The notes under the pieces were generated by a model that saw nothing but the letters and a program-made list of their open reading frames with translations, was not told the origin of the DNA and searched no databases. DNA of 64,000 bases. It comes from Larimichthys crocea (taxonomy: Eukaryota; Chordata; Actinopteri; Sciaenidae). Of this stretch, positions 34,438 to 46,000 are shown piece after piece. Numbering within the stretch: position 1 is the first letter of the stretch; every line of letters starts with the position of its first letter. The stretch is taken from NCBI RefSeq assembly GCF_000972845.2, contig NC_040028.1, positions 11,540,038 to 11,604,037 on the forward strand, read 5' to 3'. The position numbers and the translations under genes were made by a program.

Positions 34438-34691
34438 TATAGTTTGATACTCAGCCTCTTGAATTATATATATCACCTTCCATTGTGTGGAGCTGCTATA
34501 AAATCAATATTTTTAGCTACACAATTAGAATGTTTTGAAATATTTATAACTTGGGTGTAAATGAACATGCAGGCATTAAAAGGTTAAAAGGAGGACGGCT
34601 GGTTGCTTAATGAAATGGTCATCTCTAACCCAGGAGGTGGTTTTTATCTGCGGTTACTGTCTTATATAACCAGAGGTGCAAATAAACGATC

Positions 34692-34701
34692 NNNNNNNNN
34701 N
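34692..34701. other. Assembly gap (10 N)
   Basis: Ten N between sumo3 unit copy 2 (which stops mid-unit) and pttg1ip copy B (which starts in intron 1). Neither side is an evolutionary boundary, so the adjacency is not supported by sequence. Confidence 0.99.
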
Positions 34702-36498
34702 TTTTCTTTTTGTTGTTGTTGTTGTTAAGTTTTAGCTGCTTGCTTTGTTTTGTCCAGCCAGAGTCAGATCAGGAGACTGTCACTGACATGAGCTAAAATG
34801 GATTTTCTCTAATCGTATGAACGATAATCATCTCATTATGGTATGATTCGCCTAATTATGGACATTAGTTTTATTGTGCAGGAAGTAAACTTCAGCTGTT
34901 TCTTCTTATAGCAAATCAGTGTAGTTGCACGAACACCTACTGTAAGATCTGTTGCTTTATTTCCTCTCTTGTAACAAGTTTGAAGCTAAAATGCAACTTC
35001 TCTCTGTTCCAGCTCCCTGTGCATTGAGCTCCAACACCACTTGTGCTGAATGTCTGCAAATGTGGCAGTAAGTCAAACCATAAAAAACACTAGAACACTC
35101 TGTAGTTTGTAAGGGATGCATTACTATAATACCAAAAGATAAGATAAGATACAAAGCTCAGTGTTGCTTGTTTTTTTTGTTTCAGTTTTATGGTGCAGCC
35201 CAACCAAACAATGCCTCGACTACCCAGTGGAAACATCCTGCCCCCCAGGAGTGTGTGTCCACTGAATGATGCACGGTGGGGGCTGTGCTGGGGTAAGAAC
35301 CTTAAGGCCTGCAAGTATTGTGATATTGGGGTTTGTTTGATGTTTGGGATGTGTGAAAGGCAGGCTGTAGTTGTGACTGTGTTCTTTTCCTACTTGATAG
35401 TAAAGTGAATACTTTAGAACATTAAGTCGCACAAAAAAGAGCTCACCTCGTGCTTTAGGAATTTGTGTGTGTGTGCATTTATCATTTTAGAAGTCAGTCA
35501 GTCATGAAATTAGTCGTTAAATACAGCCTGAATATAAAACTTTCTTCAGAAAGAGTCATTAGATCTTCTTACTGATCGATTACTTAACTTAATAATGATT
35601 TAGTGACTATTATGGCGCTTATTCTCCACAGAGAGCCATAACAAACGTACTACAACGCCAAGTATCTCACTAAAGTCTAAAGAGTACGGAAGCCATTTTA
35701 GTCTCATTTTATTAGGATTCTAGTGTGACCATGGCTCGTCGTTACATTAGTTTCACTTCTTCCTCTTTTTCTTTGAATTTCCAGTAAACTTCCAGTTTGA
35801 TATCACCATGTCAGTGCTGGCTGCCGTCATCGTCATTTCCATTCTCGTTTGCTGCCTCTGCTGTTGCAAGTGTGAAAGGACTGGGTAAGCTTAAGTCACA
35901 TGAAGTGTTAGCTGTGAAATCGGCTCAACATGGAAGGAGGAGGACGGCGGGGGCGGGGGTTAGAACACAATGGGTTGTTCTTCTGCGAGGCCAGGCTGAT
36001 ACCGCCGTCTCCAAAAGCCTGCCAGAATTTGTAATTGCGGTTTAGCTCTGAAAAACATTACTATTTCTATTATGATGTGCTTTAGCCTCTAAAAACTAGT
36101 TAATTTCTAATGGGTGTTGTTTAAAAGGAGAATGTTGATTATTGTTGTTTAACTGACTGTTACTTGTGCTGTATTGGCTTTGAATCTCACAATCGTCAGT
36201 AAGATTGTAAGATTTTATTTACAAAAACTTACCTATGATGACAGGGTACATTTTTTACATTCCAAGAACCAGCGAGAAGACGCAAAGGCGGAGCGACAAA
36301 CCCGTCTGAGGAAAGCCCGTCAAAAGAGAGGTCAAAAAGTGATTCACCTTCTTATATTCAGAATAAATCAGACTTATTATTAATTATCAGTCAGTCAGTA
36401 GACATATAATAATAAACAGTCTTTCCTACATTTGGCAATATACACTCATCAGCATGTAGATAAACACATATATACATGTAAAGTGATGCATGATGATA

Positions 36499-36535
36499 TT
36501 TTATATATATTATATATTTATATATATATATTATT

Positions 36536-36571
<36 letters not shown>
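36499..36571 (+). repeat. (TA)n microsatellite in pttg1ip copy B
   Basis: Interrupted TA run in the same intron position as 17118-17195, with a different structure. Confidence 0.85.
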
Positions 36572-36577
<6 letters not shown>

Positions 36578-36878
36578 CAAAACAAAACATAAAATACAAA
36601 AAACAAAACTTACAACCACACAGAGAGGTCACAGTTACATCCCAGGGTATGTTTTACTTTTTTACTTGACTTAACACACTTTAATACAACAGTTTACAGT
36701 ATCATCAGTTAAATCATAAATCATACATTGCTGAAGTCTTCATGTTTAAACTCAATCCATTTTTCACATCAACACATCTTCTTTCACTCTCAAAGAATAA
36801 GTCATTTTTATCCATCATAATATTTCCTGTCCTGTATCAAACTTCTTACTCTCCACACTATTGTTTATTGTCTATCGT

Positions 36879-37127
36879 GGGCAACTGTGGCTCAGGAGGT
36901 AAAGTCTGCATGTCGAAGTGTCCTTGGGCAAGGTTCTGATCCAACAAATTGTTCCCTGCGCCATTGGCGTGTAATTGCGTATGAATGGTTAGCTCCTAAA
37001 ACTGATGAGCACCTTGGATGGCAGCCATTGCCATCAGTGTAGAATGGGTGAATGAGATATGTGGTGTGAAAGCGCTTTGAGTGTCAGAAGACTATAAAAG
37101 CGATACCTAAGTACGTCTATTTACCAT
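36879..37127 (+). mobile_element. SINE-like fish repeat in pttg1ip copy B
   Basis: Same element and position as 17521-17770, with a few single-base losses, so it predates the duplication or haplotype split. Confidence 0.62.
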
Positions 37128-39610
37128 TTGTTTTTAAGTAAACATTTCAACGCATCACTGATTTTTAGTCTTATTATTGTTCTGTAAGTGTCGTGTAAGT
37201 ATGATTGACTGTCAGGATTGTAATGCAGTGATTGATGTTTTCACTTATCATTTCCCCCAGTTTTTCTATCGTTTTTGTAAAGTTATTATAGTTTGAAATA
37301 AGGCCTTTTTGTCATATACCATCGCATACTACAGCAGCGCTTTGTGTTGTCCTCTAACATCGTAGGCTCGGCTGTGTCCAGTGTTCTCTGTTGTCTAAAC
37401 AATTTGTCTTTGTTTCTTTCCCAAACAGGAGGACAGAAATGCAGCTGAGACACGATGAAATCAGGCAGAAATATGGTGAGAACACTTCTTGTTTGCGTGG
37501 TTTGGTGGGTTAATGAATGTAAATGTGGAATATCAAAGATGCTCGAAGATTTCACTCAGCTTTGTTTACATGCACAGTGATAAAACAGCTGAATGAAAAC
37601 AGTGAGTTACAACGAGGCGGGGGTGAAGCGATAAGATGGGATACAATAAATTAAAGAAGAGATTTGACTTTGATGATCAAAACAAAAAGTAACAACGACT
37701 CAGTAGTGCCATCTACTGAAGAAACATTACAATGCACATGCCTGATGCACTGATTTCTGGAAGTTTGGGAGTTTATTGCTTTAAGTTCTGTTGCTTTTTT
37801 CAGGTCTGGCAAAGGATAATCCATACGCCCGTATGGCGATCATTAAGAAGAATGTCAGCTATGATTCTTGAAGAACATCCCTTAAGATGATCGTCCGATG
37901 CCGTACATGATCCATATGTAGCCTGTGATAAACTGTGATATCTCAATGGATTTCGTGAGTTGGTGTCCTCACCAAGTGCTGAAATCATTTTGACTGTGTG
38001 TGCACTATATTTCAAACTGATCTCGTCACCTAATGTTTCATTTTTTATCATGTTGCTCTCTGTCATTATGCTAGATTAATATACCTTTAATTCTGATGAA
38101 ATGATTATAGGGAAATCCACTCCGTTAACTTGTTTTCTGTCCACCGTGATATGCAAAAATGCAGTATTTTATGATTTCTACTTCTTATGGCTCAGTGCAT
38201 GTAGTGCTTCTTTATATTAGCAGTTTCATTTTATACTTATTTGTAATACACAATGTTTTCTGGTTGTCATTCATGTCTAAGGTACAACTTTTATTTTCTA
38301 TGAAGGTTGATTCATAACATGTAACACATGTACACGTTTTTTTTGTTCGTTTGCTATTTTATTTGTTGACAAATATCGAATGGCAAACTTTTGGATAAAG
38401 TGTTCTTGAACTACATGTGAGGCGTTCGATTCTTGTGTCGCTTTTGTTAAAAACTTATTGTGCCCTTTTAAAAATTAAATAAAGAAATACATTTCGAATT
38501 AGAAATTATTCCCAATTTACAACTTCCTCAATTCCCTAGGCCCACCTCACCCCAACGTAGAAACAAGACAAGTCAGCCAAAAATTGTCTTTTTTTATATT
38601 TTTTTAATTGTCTGAGAAAACACTAAAAACTCTATATCACACATGGAATCAATGTCAGTCTGCTTTCACTTCTCACTTTCATCTGGTATTTATTGAGGAA
38701 ATGCCTTCACACATGACTATATGACACTGATTCTCAAACTGTGAGAGTATGGTGACCTTCACGTAATGGTACTTTGAGGAATCTCTGAAATGTTTTTTTT
38801 AAAATTCATATTAAATAAAATAATTCAAAACATATCAAACTAAAATTTGACTGAAATTAAACTAGGGGATCACTGATTAGTTCAAATCTGATGTGAGATA
38901 TTAAATGGAGGGAATTAGGATCAGGCAAGGTCTTTTAACACCAAATGAGCTCAGGTTCTTGAGCCGGTTCTGTTAATGATTCAATGACAGTCAATAGTCT
39001 TCTTCTTTCTTCTGTATGAACTGTCTCTAGCTGATCATGGCCGCCCTACGCTGCAGGATTTTAATGTCTAACATGGTATATAAAGTTTAGAACACGCCTA
39101 TATGACGTTCTAATATATGCAACAACCTTGAATCTACCATTGGCCTAAAACTCCATGCAAACATGTAAGTTCAATAATTCGACTGTGGATCCCCGTCCAG
39201 AATTGTTGGATTTGGGGTCATGTGTACAGGACATATAGAAGCTTTCAAACTAAGTCTATATAACCTCACAAGGAATCCTTATTCTTCAAAATCATTTTGA
39301 GTCATGTCAGCTGTAGAGAGATGGATGTTCCATGGACTTCTTAATGGATAATACGGTAGCTCACATCCCCTACATGACCTTCTGATGAAGCAGCAGTGCA
39401 GACTCAGTCAGAGACACCTGCAACGCCACTGTAAAAAGGACAGCTAGAGGAAGTCATTCGTGTCCACTGCCATCAGACTCCTCTCTGTGCAGGGAGTCTG
39501 TTGCACTGAATAAAATTGTACAATGCATGGAGGGAACAATATGTTCTTCCTTCCCTTAGACTTTTAATTCTATTCATTCTGTGGTCACTTTAAACTATCT
39601 GCCTCATGCC

Positions 39611-40003
39611 CAGGGGCGCTGGCAGAAATTTTGGGCCCCATGACAAAAAAATCAAATGATACTCAAAATCAAAAAATACTAGTACTAGCACAATATTTAC
39701 TGCTGGTGATTTGTACATGCATGCAAGTCTGCATACAGTATGTAGTGCAGTTGATTAGTTTACAAGATTTACAAGATTAAAAGCCACCATAAAAATGTGC
39801 TAAAGGCCATTTTTATTTAACTTTTACTGCCCAAAACACGCAAAAACAAAGAGATAATTAATTTCGTTATTATATTTGAAATATATATACTCAATGATGA
39901 TGGTTTAATAATTTTATATTGGTGTTTACCTATTTTTTTGGGCCCCTGTCAGTCGTGGGCCCTTCAAATTGTCCTAACTTTTCCCCCCTATACGGCGCCC
40001 CTG
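39611..40003. mobile_element. hAT-like MITE C (copy 3)
   Basis: Ends CAGGGGCGC and GGCGCCCCTG; flanking octamers CTCATGCC (39603-39610) and CTCATCCA (40004-40011) match at 6 of 8. Non-autonomous. Immediately to its right a 42-bp stretch starting CGGCGCCCCTGCTCATCCAT is repeated twice (about 39993-40076), unlike copies 1 and 2. Confidence 0.7.
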
Positions 40004-40134
40004 CTCATCCATGTCTTGTGTTGTAATACAAGAACGGCGCCCCTGCTCATCCATGTCTTGTGTTGTAATACAAGAATTACAAGAATGCAAGAATAACACT
40101 CGCCCAAAGTCAGCTGGGATACACTCCAGCCCCA

Positions 40135-40135
40135 C

Positions 40136-40229
<94 letters not shown>
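40135..40229 (+). repeat. (CTAT)n microsatellite (copy 3)
   Basis: Uninterrupted tetranucleotide array of about 23 units, perfect here but broken in copies 1 and 2. Confidence 0.93.
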
Positions 40230-40230
<1 letters not shown>

Positions 40231-40265
40231 GGATATCTGGATCTTTGGTCTGGTTTAGTCTAGAC

Positions 40266-40600
40266 CAGGGGTCCGTGACCCCTAGGGGGTCCGCTCATTT
40301 TTGACATTATAATTAATAATAATAATAATATATTTTCACCACAATAATTTGTGAGAATTTAAAAAATGGGTATGATGCAGACTTTCATATCGTGACCAGC
40401 AAAACACAGCAGTTTGTTCTCTTTGTTGTGAAATTAACACAAATCAATAATGTTACTAAATAATGTGAGCTATAGGTGACTAAAGTGAATATAAACGTTA
40501 TTATAGGCCACATTTTTAAAAAATGAATTACATGTGGGCGTCCCTGTTCTGTTTGTTTCTGGTCCAAAAGGGTCCTCAGGCTGAAAAAGGTTGGCTCTTG
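40266..40600. mobile_element. hAT-like MITE B (copy 3)
   Basis: Begins CAGGGGTCCGTGACCCC and ends AAAGGTTGGCTCTTG. Perfect 8-bp flanks GTCTAGAC at 40258-40265 and 40601-40608. The right-hand flank is also the left flank of MITE A. Confidence 0.8.
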
Positions 40601-40608
40601 GTCTAGAC

Positions 40609-41037
40609 CAGTGGTTCTTAACCTGGGTTCGATCGAACCCTAGGGGTTCGGTGGAGCCTCCGCCCTGGAATTTTTTATACCATTTGTTACAACATATCTT
40701 TGTGAGTAATCGTTTTTTGAGGATGCTGGACATAAAAACTAAGAAAAGGAACAGACTTTGCTGTGAAAATGACATGAGGCTGGCACTTGCCAAGGCGAAG
40801 CCACGCATATCTGAACTGGTCTCTCAAAGGCAACAGCAGAAGTCACACTGAGGTAAGTTGTTGTGAGTTCATTCACTGTGTTGGTTTTGTTATTTGAACA
40901 AGGTGATGTTAATGCACGGTTCATTTTGTGCACCAGTAAAAAAAATCATATTTTATTTTTTACTAAAGAAGGGTTCGGTGAATGAGCATATGAAACTGGG
41001 GGGGTTCGGTAACCTCCAACAAGGTTAAGAACCACTG
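40609..41037. mobile_element. hAT-like MITE A (copy 3)
   Basis: CAGTGGTTCTTAACCTGGG and AACAAGGTTAAGAACCACTG ends with GTCTAGAC at 40601-40608 and 41038-41045. The inner sequences near both ends repeat GGTTCGGT/ACCGAACC, a further inverted match. It ends about 300 bp upstream of the sumo3 ATG. Confidence 0.88.
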
Positions 41038-41045
41038 GTCTAGAC

Positions 41046-41339
41046 AGAGATCTTTCTCTGCAGAGGGGCCCCTTTTGTTTTACCTATCTCGCGGGCACGC
41101 GCAAAATTAGCTTGCGCGCTCCCGTATCCGCGGTCCCGTGAGCAGGAGTGGAACACGTGACCTCTGTGGTCGAATTACATTTGTGCGCGCTCCTGGTTCC
41201 AAGGAGAAAACGGCCCAAAAGAAAAAAAAAAAAAAAAAAAAAAAAAAAGAGAGCCGGAGGGGAGCTGATAATCCCGCTTCATCGTTAGCAGTCGGGTCGG
41301 TCTCCACGTTATTAAATAAATCCTCTGGAAAACAGCACA
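41046..41339 (+). promoter_or_regulatory. sumo3 promoter and 5' leader region
   Basis: GC-rich, CpG-containing sequence (GCGCGCTCCCGTATCCGCGG) with an E-box in CACGTGAC at 41154-41161, a USF/CLEAR-type site, followed by a poly-A tract (about 41221-41248) in what is probably the leader. The CpG-rich part is conserved in copies 1 (about 25530-25660) and 2 (about 29690-29840), though the E-box is changed to TCCGTG in copy 1. No TATA box. A housekeeping-type promoter fits SUMO genes. Confidence 0.55.
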
Positions 41340-44300
41340 ATGTCTGAAGAAAAGCCAAAGGTCAGTAACGTGGTGTGCGGTTTATTTCCTAACGGCTAAC
41401 GGCTGAACGTTTGTGCGCTAACCGTTAGCACGCCGTGCTAACGCAGATAGCCGCATTTGAGCGGGTCGACGGAGAAAACAAAAGGTTTTGCGGATCTTTT
41501 CAGCTTCGGCGCACAGTTTTTTTTGTGTGTGTTTGTATTGTGGCCTCCTCCAAAAACAAACAAAAAATACTACTACAACACCTGCTGAACTACAACCACA
41601 CGCCGGTTTAATCCGTTTGCCGTCGTCTGTAGCAGAATGAATGATTTGGTTTCCTTTCCGTTTGCGCCATTGTGGCTCTCTGCGCCACTTTAAACGCAGA
41701 CTAGCGTGCTAATGCTAACCGAGCTAATACCCGAGCTGGGTTTACGTGTTTGTGTGATTTTATTTATTTTTTGTTTTGTGTGTTTGGACGGTGAAAGCTG
41801 CCTCAAAGGAGCAAGCTCGTCCTGTGAATGTGGCTAACTGGAGTTAGCTCGGCTGGTTTAAGTTTGCCGTTGGCCTCAAACGGGCAGAGCTCGTTAGCGC
41901 CGGTGTTCAGAGAGCAGGAGGCGACTTGAATGGGTGTTTGCTTGAAAATGTCTTCTTACTTCATTATCTTAATTTTAAACACACACCCCCATTTTCTTTT
42001 TATTATTTTTTTGGAGTGAATGGTGTCGCCATTAAGCCTTACACCGAGTGTCCCTGTTTGCAGGAAGGAGTGAAGACGGAGAACGACCACATCAACCTCA
42101 AGGTAGCTGGTCAGGATGGCTCGGTCGTACAGTTCAAAATCAAAAGGCATACTCCGCTCAGCAAACTAATGAAGGCGTACTGCGAAAGACAGGTAAGTCC
42201 TACACCTGTGTGTGTGCATAATATAGCTGCAGGCTGCAGGGATTTGGCTTAGGAGAGAGAGAGAGAGAGGAGGGAGGGTGGCTGGTTCAAATCCAGCATG
42301 GACCAAAAGTCTGTGTGTATTTCAGCTGAAATGCATGTTAAAAAAATAAATAATTTTCCTTTCGAGGGATCTATAAAGTATCTTTACTGAATATTCCATA
42401 CTGCTATATAGCCATACATACTTATATTTATACTCCCAATTGGCAGTGTTGATTTGGTGCAAAGTAAGAAAGGATAAATGTGCAGTGACTGTGAATTATG
42501 ACCTGAGTTTTTAGCTGTTTTATTGCCGCACAGATGTCTTTTAGCTTGTATATATTTTTTAATGTGCATATTTTATATTTATTTTACATCTTTTACTTAT
42601 ATTTTATATGTCATGTTTATTGCTGTTTGCACCAGGATAAGAGAGAAACAAAATTTCAATACTCTGTATGTCCTGTACATATAAGCAGCACTGACAATAA
42701 AGTTGCCTTGACTTATCTCAGTTTTATTTTGAAAGACTGAGCCATAAACCTTTTTATTTCCTGTGTGCTAAGTCATGTGAACTTTATAATTTTATTTTTT
42801 AATAACAATATATTATATATGGTCGTTAAGGGGTGGAACATTTCCAGAAACTTTCCATAGGGGGTTTAAGCTAAGGGGGGGATTTTGGAAATATTCAAAA
42901 TCAGAAAGTTTCCATGGGAATTATAGAAATTAAGATAGCATCATGACAAGAGAGCCTCATAAATGATCAATGAAATGCTCTTCATCATCTAGCGATCTGC
43001 TGAATCCATGTTAATGTGCTTTTTGCAAGTAAAACATTAAAACCCATACATCAAATATATTTACCTCCATAATATCATCAAAATCTACTTGACTTTATGT
43101 AGTCCAGAGGCTCCAAGTGTGGTCCAAGGTTGTGGAAATCATCAGTGCATGTGATGGAGGAATGCACCATGTATGTAGGGGGCGTGGCCTCAGTAGCCCT
43201 GCAGTAAGCAGTGTGCTGTGTTCATGTGATTGAGGAGTAGCAGATATTCCGATCTGGTTCATTTAGTCGAGATTCTGTTAAAATATATTCTCCCCAACTG
43301 TATTTAAGTTTGCTGTTAAGGACCGACCTTCAGTTTTGTAAATTTCCGGTTTAATTCCTGAAAATCGGCTGCACTTTATAGCTTTTTATAGCCTTCCTAC
43401 CACTTACTCACATATCTCATTCACACACACGTTCATACACTGATGGCGAGGCCTTCAAGGAGCAGTTTGGGGTTCAGTATCTTACCCAAGGACACTTTGA
43501 CATGCAGACAGGAGGAGCCAGGGATCAAACCACTGATCAACTGCTTGGTGGATGACCCAGTCTAGCCACAGCTGCCCCTAATAAACTGTATTTTGTGTTT
43601 TGTTGATGTAACGGTGTGCAAAATCTAACTGACATGCTTCTTTTTTTTTTTTTTACAGGGATTGTCAATTCGTCAGATAAGGTTTAGGTTTGACGGACAG
43701 CCAATTAATGAAACGGACACACCTGCACAGGTTGGTGAAAGCCGGACTTTTTTGTGTTTTTCTTTAGTCCGCAACGTTTTCCTTTTTATTTTAAAGTGAC
43801 ATTAGTGAAGATGATGCCGCTGCTCTTTGTGTGTCGACCCATTTTTGTTTGTTTATGCTGTTGCTCCTCTTAAGCTGTGCGGTGTAGACGTACTGATGGA
43901 AAGTTTTCACAGATTGTCCTTCCTGCAGGAATTTGCACAGTATATATATTTGACTCCTCACTTCTTGGCCCATATACAGTAGACATTGAAATTGATGGAG
44001 AAGCTGCAGAAAGTAACCAGTCTTCTGATAATCTCACAGATATGCACAGCAAGCGTTAAAGGTGCTGGTACATGGACTTTGTTTCATTTGGATACACCTA
44101 GGCTAGCAGTTTCCTTATTTCCAGTCTTGATGCTACACTTTTCACCAGCTGACTGTAGCTTAATTTTTTTTAGCTTGCGGACATTAGAAGTTGTATTGAT
44201 TATATCAAAATCTGTGCACAAAGGCAAATTCGGGAATGTTTCCAAAATGACAAACCATTTCTTCAAAGCTGCTTGAATATTGAGCATGTTTGTTTTAAAC

Positions 44301-44709
44301 TGTGTAAAAAAATATATGTAGGTGGTAGAAAATGCCATGTCACAGGGATGGGTGTCATCGTCAGTGTATCAAAGTGAAAAACTATATTTTTAATCATCAA
44401 AGCCAGCGCTTAAATGTTTGTCTAAAAATGTTGTTTTGAATCAGGAACTGTAGATGGAGCAGAGAATAAAAACACAAAATAATAATACTATATTAAACTA
44501 ATATAACTGGACATTTAATGCCAGCTTATGATTTTTCAAGGGTCATTGCTTGTCGGTACCAATAAGTATTATATTTTGCCGAAGATTAAATCACTTCTGT
44601 GCTCTTTATTAATAATGAATGTAATTTTATTTGTTTGTTACAGCTGGAGATGGAGGACGAGGACACTATTGATGTATTTCAACAACAGACAGGAGGAGTC
44701 TGTTCTTAA
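41340..44709 (+). CDS. sumo3: Small ubiquitin-related modifier 3, intact copy
   Basis: Four exons, 41340-41360, 42064-42192, 43659-43730 and 44644-44709, GT-AG, in phase, 95 residues. SUMO3 is conjugated by SAE1/2, UBC9 and E3 ligases to lysines of nuclear proteins and removed by SENPs. The N terminus [18 protein letters not shown] matches SUMO3 and not SUMO2, which starts MADEKPK and has NN. Lys11 in VKTE is the acceptor for poly-SUMO chains. The beta-grasp core is complete ([40 protein letters not shown]). It ends QQTGGVCS, so SENP cleavage after GG would remove only three residues, against eleven in human SUMO3. One residue differs from human in the core (LSIRQ for LSMRQ). Synteny behind pttg1ip supports sumo3. 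Confidence 0.95.
43385..43582 (-). mobile_element. SINE-like fish repeat in sumo3 intron (copy 3)
   Basis: Reverse-complement equivalent of 23230-23430, including ACACTTTGACATGCAGACAG and TTTGGGGTTCAGTATCTTAC. Present in all three copies at the same place. Confidence 0.6.
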
Positions 44710-46000
44710 GCGGGATGTGGACTCTTGGAAGAACAACCACACCATTATTTTCATGTTGTAATTGTTAATTTCTTTATTTGATTCTTTTTTCTTTTCTTTT
44801 TTTTTCCCCCCCTCCTGTGCTTGGTTAAATGTCAGGCTCATCGCAACATAAAAGAATTGTACAGTTGTTTTATGTTTGTTTGTTTTTTGTTTCATTCTGG
44901 GCCAAATCCAAACTTTGAGATGCAGGGTAATATTTTTAAAAAGAAGAAACATGTTTTATTCACAAAAATGGATGATTTTGAAATTGTCCAAGGCAGGGAC
45001 ACATCTCAGATCAGATATGGCTCGTAATGAAAACAAAAAAAAAATGTTCTTTTGATGTTGAGATGACCTCCTACATGTCTCAAACCATAAGCTGAACTAC
45101 ATGCCAAAATTTTTTTTTTTTTTTTTTTTTTTCCTTTCTTGTTCAAGTTCTCTGGATTGTTGCAGGTCAGGATGGGTTCAACAATTTTTAATTCACGTAC
45201 TTGATGATTGCTATGAGGGGGACGCTGCTGGAAAGGAGCCTGTGGTTTCTCTGCATAGTTGGGAAAGATGCTATGACATATTGTGTAACTTTTAGTAGTG
45301 CTTGTTTTGTTTTGTTTTGTTTTGTTTTTATCTGAAAAGTTAAATAATTTGTATCCATGCCCATTTTACCTTCAACATTTGCTAAGGAGAGAAAAAAATG
45401 CTTGTGCCGAGATCCATATGGATGGTTTACCTCAATACTGTCACCCTCAACACAGATTTAACTGAATGGTAAATAAAGTACAGTAATGTTTCTGGACCAA
45501 AAAGCTAAATGAATAGTGTTCTTTTATAAAAAGGGTTAATACTGTCGACGTGAAGGGTTACTCTGACTGTAACAGTGTTTGTTGTTGCACAGCAGGAGAA
45601 CACTTCTCGATGTTTTAATTTTTGTCTTTTCCTTTCCACATTTTCAGGACTTGAGAATAAAAATAATTCACATTAACCAGTCAAGACATTGAGTGATCTC
45701 ATCTAAGCTTATATATATATATATTTCAATAAGTGTATATATATTTCAGTGTATAAACAAATAGTCAATGCTGTGCTGCCAATTTGAATAAGTTTGTACA
45801 TCAATCTATCCAAACGATATTGACACTTAGTTTGTTTTGACTCTCGTGTGTTGGTAGAAATCTTGTTTTCTAAGAATGTCCGCCTTTGTTTTAAGTAACA
45901 TTTGTTAGATTTGCAAGGTGGCATTGGCAGATATTCCACTTTTTTTATTTTTTATTTGTACATTATTTGTTGTCCCGATACTGTATACAATAAATATAGT
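44710..46000 (+). other. sumo3: sumo3 3' untranslated region
   Basis: About 1.3 kb after the stop, T-rich with poly-T tracts near 44775-44805 and 45108-45132. Ends near AATAAA at 45989-45994. Frames inside are not supported. The whole segment is strikingly similar among the three copies. Confidence 0.65.
45989..45994 (+). terminator. Polyadenylation signal of sumo3 copy 3
   Basis: AATAAA, with TGTTGTCCC/GTTTGAT GT-rich sequences around it, 1.28 kb past the stop and conserved in all three copies. Confidence 0.6.

Larger units (their letters stand above)
28082..34691 (+). repeat. sumo3 unit copy 2 (direct, partial), 6.6 kb
   Basis: Colinear with 38590-46245 of copy 3, ending at the word CAAATAAACGATC, next to the second gap. 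It lacks about 0.8 kb corresponding to 39105-39908 of copy 3 (the LINE-like remnant and most of MITE C). It carries many 1-5 base deletions and is the poorest of the three copies. Bounded by N on both sides, it is a separately placed contig. Confidence 0.9.
35013..37850 (+). pseudogene. pttg1ip: pttg1ip copy B, no exon 1, frame-broken
   Basis: Exons 2-7 at 35013-35067, 35186-35292, 35785-35884, 36267-36330, 37429-37475 and about 37804-37846. Lengths are 55, 107, 100, 64 and 47 nt against 56, 109, 103, 66 and 47 in copy A. One A is missing in CTGCAAAATG, a G at the start of exon 3, a G in AGTGGGAAAC, and an A in the last exon (ATGGACGAT becomes ATGGCGAT), which shifts past the normal stop. Exon 1 and the promoter are absent, lost at the 34692 gap. 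Intron sequence is equally affected by small indels, so this is probably a duplicate haplotype or an unpolished contig, not a functional second gene. Confidence 0.87.
34702..38590 (+). repeat. pttg1ip unit copy B
   Basis: Colinear with 15308-19280: introns, the SINE-like element, the TA microsatellite and the 3'UTR all recur, with frequent single-base losses. A short insertion (near 35429-35456, about 28 bp) is absent in copy A. It begins at the GTT/T-rich part of intron 1 directly after the gap. Confidence 0.92.
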
